In this document: positions 60,101 to 64,000 of the stretch, in pieces
Position numbering within the stretch: the first letter of the stretch is position 1
Layout of the letters: each line of letters begins with the position of its first letter
Source: Glycomyces albidus
Lineage (GTDB): Bacteria > Actinomycetota > Actinomycetes > Mycobacteriales > Micromonosporaceae
Length of the DNA stretch: 64,000 bases
Direction: 5' to 3'
Assembly (NCBI RefSeq): GCF_009451885.1
Contig: NZ_WIAO01000003.1
Coordinates: forward strand, 124,001-188,000
Made by a program: the position numbers and the translations under genes
The notes under the pieces: generated by a model
What the model was told of the DNA's origin: nothing
Seen by the model: only the letters and a program-made list of their open reading frames with translations
Database searches by the model: none

Positions 60101-61075
60101 TTGCCCGTCATCACAGTGGACCTAGCGATCGTCGGCGCGGGCCCGACCGGCCTCTTCGCCGCCTACTACGCGGGCTTCCGCGGCCTGCGCACCGCCGTCA
60201 TCGACGCCCTGCCCGAGGCCGGCGGCCAGATCACCGCCATGTACCCCGAGAAGCAGATCTTCGACGTCGCCGGCTTCCCCGAGATCCGCGGCCGCGACCT
60301 CGTCGAGAACCTCCTGCGCCAGGCCGCCCCGTTCGAACCGCTCTACCTCCTCGGCCACCAGGCCCGGAAACTCGAGCGCACCGACGGCATGCCCGTCCTC
60401 GGCCTCAGCGGCGACGTCCGCGTCGAAGCCAAGGCCCTGCTCATCACCGGCGGCCTCGGCAGCTTCGCACCCCGGCCGCTCCCGGCCGCCGCCGACTTCC
60501 CCGGCGCCGGGATCGTCTACTTCGTCCCCGAACTCGCCGCCCACGCCGGGCAGGACGTCGTCATCGTCGGCGGCGGCGACTCCGCGTTCGACTGGGCGCT
60601 GGCCCTCCACGGGGTCGCCCGCAGCACCGTGATCGTGCACCGCCGCGAGAAGTTCCGGGCCCACCAGGGCACCATCGAGCGAGTGCGCGGCCTCGGCGTC
60701 CCCATCATCGTGAACGCCCAGGTCACCGCCGTCCACGGCACCGCCCGCGTCGAAGGGGTGACCGTCGACGTCAAGGACGAGGGCCCGCGCGAGCTCGCCG
60801 CGGACGCGATCGTCGCGGCGCTCGGCTTCACCGCCGACCTCGGGCCGCTGGGGGAGTGGGGGCTCGACCTCGACCACCGCCAGATCACTGTGGACTCGAC
60901 GATGGCGGCCAGCCTGCCGCGCGTCTACGCCGCGGGCGACATCGCCGCCTACCCGGGGAAGGTCAAGCTCATCGCCACCGGCTTCGGGGAGGCCGCCACG
61001 GCCGTCAACAACGCCGCCGTCGCGATCGACCCGGCCGCGCACCTCTTCCCCGGGCACTCCAGCGAGAACCCGTAA
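60101..61075 (+). CDS. ferredoxin-NADP reductase, thioredoxin-reductase type
   Basis: A 324-residue FAD protein. FAD-binding 'LAIVGAGPTGLFAAYYAGFR' is at the start, then 'LPEAGGQITAMYPEKQIFDV'. NADPH-binding 'DVVIVGGGDSAFDWALALHG' is followed by 'VIVHRREKFRAHQGTIERV', and the final FAD loop is 'RVYAAGDIAAYPGKVKLIAT'. The redox CxxC of thioredoxin reductases is absent, which identifies the type-2 ferredoxin/flavodoxin reductase. TTG start with a GGTGA site 7 nt upstream. Confidence 0.92.
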   Translation: MPVITVDLAIVGAGPTGLFAAYYAGFRGLRTAVIDALPEAGGQITAMYPEKQIFDVAGFPEIRGRDLVENLLRQAAPFEPLYLLGHQARKLERTDGMPVLGLSGDVRVEAKALLITGGLGSFAPRPLPAAADFPGAGIVYFVPELAAHAGQDVVIVGGGDSAFDWALALHGVARSTVIVHRREKFRAHQGTIERVRGLGVPIIVNAQVTAVHGTARVEGVTVDVKDEGPRELAADAIVAALGFTADLGPLGEWGLDLDHRQITVDSTMAASLPRVYAAGDIAAYPGKVKLIATGFGEAATAVNNAAVAIDPAAHLFPGHSSENP

Positions 61076-61176
61076 ACCCTTGCGGCACAACGGGATACCC
61101 TCGGCACTGGGGTCCTGATATGACTTACTGACGGGTATGTCGCTTTGGGTTCCGAGGGCAGTCATACTATGCGGGA

Positions 61177-62145
61177 ATGCTTGCCATGACCGTGTCGGGC
61201 GGGAGCCTCACCGCCGCCCAGGTGCCCGAACCCGCGCCCGGCCCCGATGAAGTCCTCATCGCGGTCGCCGCCGCCGGCGTCAACCGCGCCGACCTCCTCC
61301 AGGTCGCCGGCCACTACCCGCCGCCGCAGGGCGCGCCCGCCTGGCCCGGCCTCGAGGTCTCGGGGACCATCGTCGACGTCGGCAGCGCCGACAACGCCAC
61401 CCTCCTCGGCGCCGAGGTCTGCGCCCTGCTCCCCGGCGGCGGCTACGCCCAGTTCGCCGCCGTGGACGCCGGACTGGTCCTGCCCGTCCCCGAGAACGTC
61501 GACGTCGTCGACGCCGCCGGCCTGCCCGAGGCCGCCGCGACCGTCTACTCCAACCTCGGCTACCTGCTCGGCGAGGAAGCGCCCGGCAAGCGCCGCGTCC
61601 TCGTCCACGGCGGCGCCGGCGGGATCGGCACCTTCGCCGTCCAGTTCGCCAAGCAGCTCGCCGGCGCCGAGACCTGGACCACCGCCCGCGGCGAGCACGC
61701 CAAGCAGCTCGAAGCCCTCGGCGCCGACCGCGTCGTCGACTACCGCAGCGAGGACTTCGCCGCCCTCTCCCAGGAGGCCGGCGGGGCCGACGCGATCCTC
61801 GACGTCATCGGCGCGGCCTACTTCGAACCGAACCTCAAAGCCCTCGCCCAGGACGGCCGCCTCGCCATCATCGGCCTCCAGAAGGGCAACGCCGCCCAGA
61901 TCCACCTCGGCGGCCTCCTCGCCAAGCGCGCCACGATCACCGGCACCACCCTCCGCGCCCGCCCCCTCGAACAGCGCCGCCAGATCCTCGCCGAAGTCTT
62001 CGAGCACGTCTGGCCCGCCCTCGACACCGGCGACATCAAACCGGTCGTCACCACTCGCCTCCCGCTCACCGACGCCGCCGAAGCCCACCGCCTCATGGCC
62101 GCCGGAGGCCACTTCGGCAAGATCGTCCTCACCGCGAAGTCCTGA
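61177..62145 (+). CDS. NAD(P)H-quinone reductase of the zeta-crystallin/PIG3 group
   Basis: A 322-residue zinc-independent MDR enzyme: 'AAAGVNRADLLQVAGHYPPP', 'PGLEVSGTIVDVG', the nucleotide motif 'VLVHGGAGGIGTFAVQFAKQ' and 'DVIGAAYFEPNLKALAQDGR'. No zinc ligands are seen. It probably reduces quinones with NADPH. A TACTAT -10-like box ends 6 bp before the ATG, so the message may be leaderless. Confidence 0.92.
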   Translation: MLAMTVSGGSLTAAQVPEPAPGPDEVLIAVAAAGVNRADLLQVAGHYPPPQGAPAWPGLEVSGTIVDVGSADNATLLGAEVCALLPGGGYAQFAAVDAGLVLPVPENVDVVDAAGLPEAAATVYSNLGYLLGEEAPGKRRVLVHGGAGGIGTFAVQFAKQLAGAETWTTARGEHAKQLEALGADRVVDYRSEDFAALSQEAGGADAILDVIGAAYFEPNLKALAQDGRLAIIGLQKGNAAQIHLGGLLAKRATITGTTLRARPLEQRRQILAEVFEHVWPALDTGDIKPVVTTRLPLTDAAEAHRLMAAGGHFGKIVLTAKS

Positions 62146-62289
62146 TCTCCCAGGAAGCCTGCGAGGTCGACGCTCAAGGCTCCTCTCCGTTGCGAGGAAC
62201 CCTGGGAGCAGCCCCGAGCGTGTCGGACCCGCCGGGCACTCTTGGATCCGGGGGCGCCTGCGAATGCCCGATTCGCGGAGAAACGCCGA

Positions 62290-62336
62290 GACGCGCCGCC
62301 GCCGGGCCCCGAATCGGGGCCCGGCGGCGGCGCGTC
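62290..62336. terminator. very strong bidirectional hairpin
   Basis: A 21-bp perfect stem (62290-62310 with 62316-62336) and 5-nt loop between the convergent quinone-reductase and cysteine-rich-peptide genes. The 144 bp before it (62146-62289) hold no gene I recognise. Confidence 0.85.
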
Positions 62337-62356
62337 TTCAGGTACTCCGTTCCCGG

Positions 62357-62443
62357 CTACGTCTCGCAGCAGCCGTGGCAGCAGTCCGCGCCCGCACACT
62401 GGCACGCGTCGTCGTTGCAGCAGTTGCAGCACTCGTCGCTCAC
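62357..62443 (-). CDS. 28-residue metallothionein-like cysteine-rich peptide
   Basis: A GTG-started frame of 28 codons with ten cysteines (residues 5, 6, 8, 9, 14, 16, 21, 22, 25, 26), in CC-x-CC, CxC and CC-x2-CC arrangements. It also has one histidine and several acidic residues and no aromatic residues. Such a composition is that of metal-binding peptides. The start overlaps the stop of the merR-type gene as GTGA, and a very strong terminator follows 20 bp after its stop. It is therefore the second gene of a metal-responsive operon and probably binds a soft metal (Cd, Zn, Cu or Hg). I know no named family for it. Confidence 0.7.
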   Translation of the reverse strand: MSDECCNCCNDDACQCAGADCCHGCCET

Positions 62444-62877
62444 TCGCACTCACCTCCATCCCGAACCCCGGGCGGACACCAGTTCTCCGGCAGCGGCCCG
62501 CCGCCGCAGCCGCCCGACTCGACCGCGCCCAGCATCGCCGTGAGCTGCGACCGCAGTCCCTCCAGCCGCGCGATCTCCGCCGACACCTCCGCGATCCGCC
62601 GCTCCAGGTGCGACCCGGCCGGCTCGCACGGGCACGCGCCCGTGTCGCGCACCGACAGCAGGTCGGCGATGTCCGACAGGCGCAGGCCCGCGCGCTGGCA
62701 GGCCCGGATGAACCGGGCGCGGTCGAGCTCGGCCGTCCCGTACCGGCGGTACCCGGCGGCGCTGCGCTCGGGCGCGGGGAACAGGCCCTCGCGCTCCCAG
62801 TGGCGGATGGCATCGGTGGTCACGCCCGCCGCCTCGGCGAGCCGGCCCACGGTCAACGGTGCTGTCGCGGTCGTCAT
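62440..62877 (-). CDS. MerR-family heavy-metal-responsive regulator
   Basis: A 145-residue activator: HTH '[20 protein letters not shown]' (9-28), wing '[20 protein letters not shown]', dimer helix from about 90. The metal-binding segment '[20 protein letters not shown]' holds the CxC and His expected for Zn/Cd/Co-type sensors. The C-terminal tail is longer than usual and has further cysteines ('GGCGGG', 'NWCPPG', 'GECE'). It overlaps the cysteine-rich peptide gene by 4 bp. The promoter in front has the 19-bp spacer typical of MerR-activated promoters, so it regulates its own operon. Confidence 0.93.
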   Translation of the reverse strand: MTTATAPLTVGRLAEAAGVTTDAIRHWEREGLFPAPERSAAGYRRYGTAELDRARFIRACQRAGLRLSDIADLLSVRDTGACPCEPAGSHLERRIAEVSAEIARLEGLRSQLTAMLGAVESGGCGGGPLPENWCPPGVRDGGECE

Positions 62878-62884
62878 GCACCGA

Positions 62885-62915
62885 CCGTAAACCCTGGTGC
62901 CGGGACCAAGGTCAA
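62885..62915 (-). promoter_or_regulatory. MerR-type promoter with 19-bp spacer and dyad
   Basis: On the minus strand TTGACC (62915-62910) and TTACGG (62890-62885) are 19 bp apart. The dyad ACCTTGGT-cccggc-ACCAGGGT (one mismatch) lies in the spacer. MerR regulators activate exactly this stretched promoter form. The start codon at 62877 is 7 bp after the -10, so the transcript may be leaderless. Confidence 0.8.
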
Positions 62916-63048
62916 GTCCGGGCGGGGAGTTTCCCCGGACACGCCTCACGCCCCGGTAATGGGCTCGAACCGGCGGCCGGGCGGCGACTACCATGGACCC
63001 GAACGTCAAGCGCCGGCCCTTCGACCGGCCCATTCACTGAGGAGAACC

Positions 63049-64000
63049 GTGGCTTCCGCAGCACCGAAACAGAGTCCAGGCGTCGTCGAACCCCTCTGGG
63101 TGACGGCTGGCACTACCGGTGCCGACGCGGTGGCCGAAGCCGGCCTCCCCGTCCACGGGCCGAACGCCGTCGTCGTCCTCCGCGACGCCGAAGGGCGGCT
63201 CCGCGACCTCTCGTGGGCCCCCGAGACCGACACCAAGGTCGAACCCGTCCCGCTCGACAGCCCCGACGGGCTCAACGTGCTGCGCCACTCGGCCGCGCAC
63301 GTCATGGCCCAGGCCGTCCAGGAGCTCCACGAGGCCAAGCTCGGCATCGGCCCGCCCATCACCGACGGGTTCTACTACGACTTCGACGTCGCCGAGCCGT
63401 TCAACCCGGACGACCTCAAGGCCATCGAGAAGCGCATGCTCCAGATCATCAAGCAGGGGCAGACCTTCCACCGCCGCAAGTACGCCTCCCTCGACGAGGC
63501 CCGCGCCGAGCTCGCGAACGAGCCGTACAAGCTCGAACTCATCGAGACCAAGGGCGAGGGCACCGACGCCGACGAGATCATGGAGGTCGGCGGCGGCGAA
63601 CTCACCGCCTACGACAACCGCGACCGCACCGGCGCGACCGTCTGGTCCGATCTCTGCCGGGGCCCGCACCTGCCCTCGACCAAGCTCATCGGCGCCGTCA
63701 AGCTCATGCGCTCGGCGGCCGCGTACTGGATGGGCTCGGAGAAGAACCCGCAGCTCCAGCGCATCTACGGCACCGCCTGGCCCACCGTCCAGGACCAGAA
63801 GGACTACCTCGCGCGCCTCGCCGAGGCCGAGAAGCGCGACCACCGCAAGCTCGGGCAGCAGCTCGACCTGTTCTCCTTCCCCGACGAGCTCGGCTCCGGG
63901 CTCCCGGTGTTCCACCCCAAGGGCGGCATCATCCGGTACGAGATGGAGTCCTACCTGCGCCAGAAGCAGCAGGAAGCGGGGTACGAGCTGGTCAACACCC
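63049..64000 (+). CDS. thrS: threonyl-tRNA synthetase, N-terminal part (cut by the window edge)
   Basis: The first 317 residues. A short TGS-like domain (about 10-65) is followed by the editing domain with '[20 protein letters not shown]' (HxxxH) and '[20 protein letters not shown]' (C and GPH). The start of the catalytic core reads '[20 protein letters not shown]', '[20 protein letters not shown]'. The rest lies past position 64000. It charges tRNA-Thr and clears mischarged Ser. The GTG start follows GGAGA (63041-63045). Confidence 0.98.
   Translation, partial: MASAAPKQSPGVVEPLWVTAGTTGADAVAEAGLPVHGPNAVVVLRDAEGRLRDLSWAPETDTKVEPVPLDSPDGLNVLRHSAAHVMAQAVQELHEAKLGIGPPITDGFYYDFDVAEPFNPDDLKAIEKRMLQIIKQGQTFHRRKYASLDEARAELANEPYKLELIETKGEGTDADEIMEVGGGELTAYDNRDRTGATVWSDLCRGPHLPSTKLIGAVKLMRSAAAYWMGSEKNPQLQRIYGTAWPTVQDQKDYLARLAEAEKRDHRKLGQQLDLFSFPDELGSGLPVFHPKGGIIRYEMESYLRQKQQEAGYELVNT

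Overview
The window is a 64 kb piece of a high-GC Gram-positive chromosome (an actinomycete). The codon use is strongly G/C-ending. Many starts are GTG or TTG, and several genes look leaderless. Other actinobacterial signs are ECF42/DGPF and SigJ-type sigma factors, DUF1206, LtrA, DtxR/IdeR-type iron boxes, a decayed actinomycete integrative element at a tRNA gene, and a type I-E-like CRISPR remnant. I cannot fix the genus from sequence alone.

Layout. 1-7.4 kb: miscellaneous regulators and membrane proteins (TetR, DUF1206, an orphan Pycsar-effector-like membrane protein, an extended SDR, a SigJ-type sigma factor divergent from an ABM monooxygenase). 7.4-17.0 kb: one sugar-utilisation locus. 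A LacI repressor is divergent from two Gfo/Idh/MocA oxidoreductases, a cupin, a complete CUT1-type ABC importer and a secreted GH30 glycosidase with a carbohydrate-binding module inserted in its catalytic barrel. 17.2-25.7 kb: stress and redox genes with clear palindromic operators (ECF42-DGPF pair, AKR/ArsR, SDR/TetR, MarR pair, and an alpha/beta-hydrolase fused to an NAD(P)-binding domain).

25.7-32.0 kb: a decayed mobile island. It holds a dead IS5-type element, recombinase-like HTH remnants, an Hsp70-MFS fusion gene broken by a frameshift, a short decaying CRISPR array, and rep-xis-int fragments of an integrative element abutting tRNA-Val(CAC). 32.0-37.0 kb: secreted rhamnogalacturonan lyase (PL11) and a secreted EEP-family nuclease. 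37.0-42.3 kb: siderophore import (two binding proteins, two permeases, ATPase) under two iron boxes. 42.3-49.2 kb: tandem hairpin repeats, LtrA, a TrcRS-like two-component system, an SDR whose frame runs through the convergent gene, and a QueA-like/SDR pair.

49.3-54.9 kb: a GAF histidine kinase and NarL-type regulator followed by three tandem paralogues of an unrecognised secreted/lipoprotein family. The array grew by duplicating a unit that carried the 3' end of the regulator gene. 54.9-62.1 kb: metabolic enzymes (alpha/beta hydrolase, two AKRs, GDP-mannose dehydratase, PhoX-like protein, ferredoxin-NADP reductase, quinone reductase). 62.3-64.0 kb: a MerR regulator translationally coupled to a 28-residue peptide with ten cysteines, then the start of thrS, cut by the window edge.

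The most interesting items are the Hsp70-MFS fusion, the MerR/cysteine-rich micropeptide operon, the new secreted protein family, the GH30 with an internal CBM, and the SDR that reads through its convergent neighbour.
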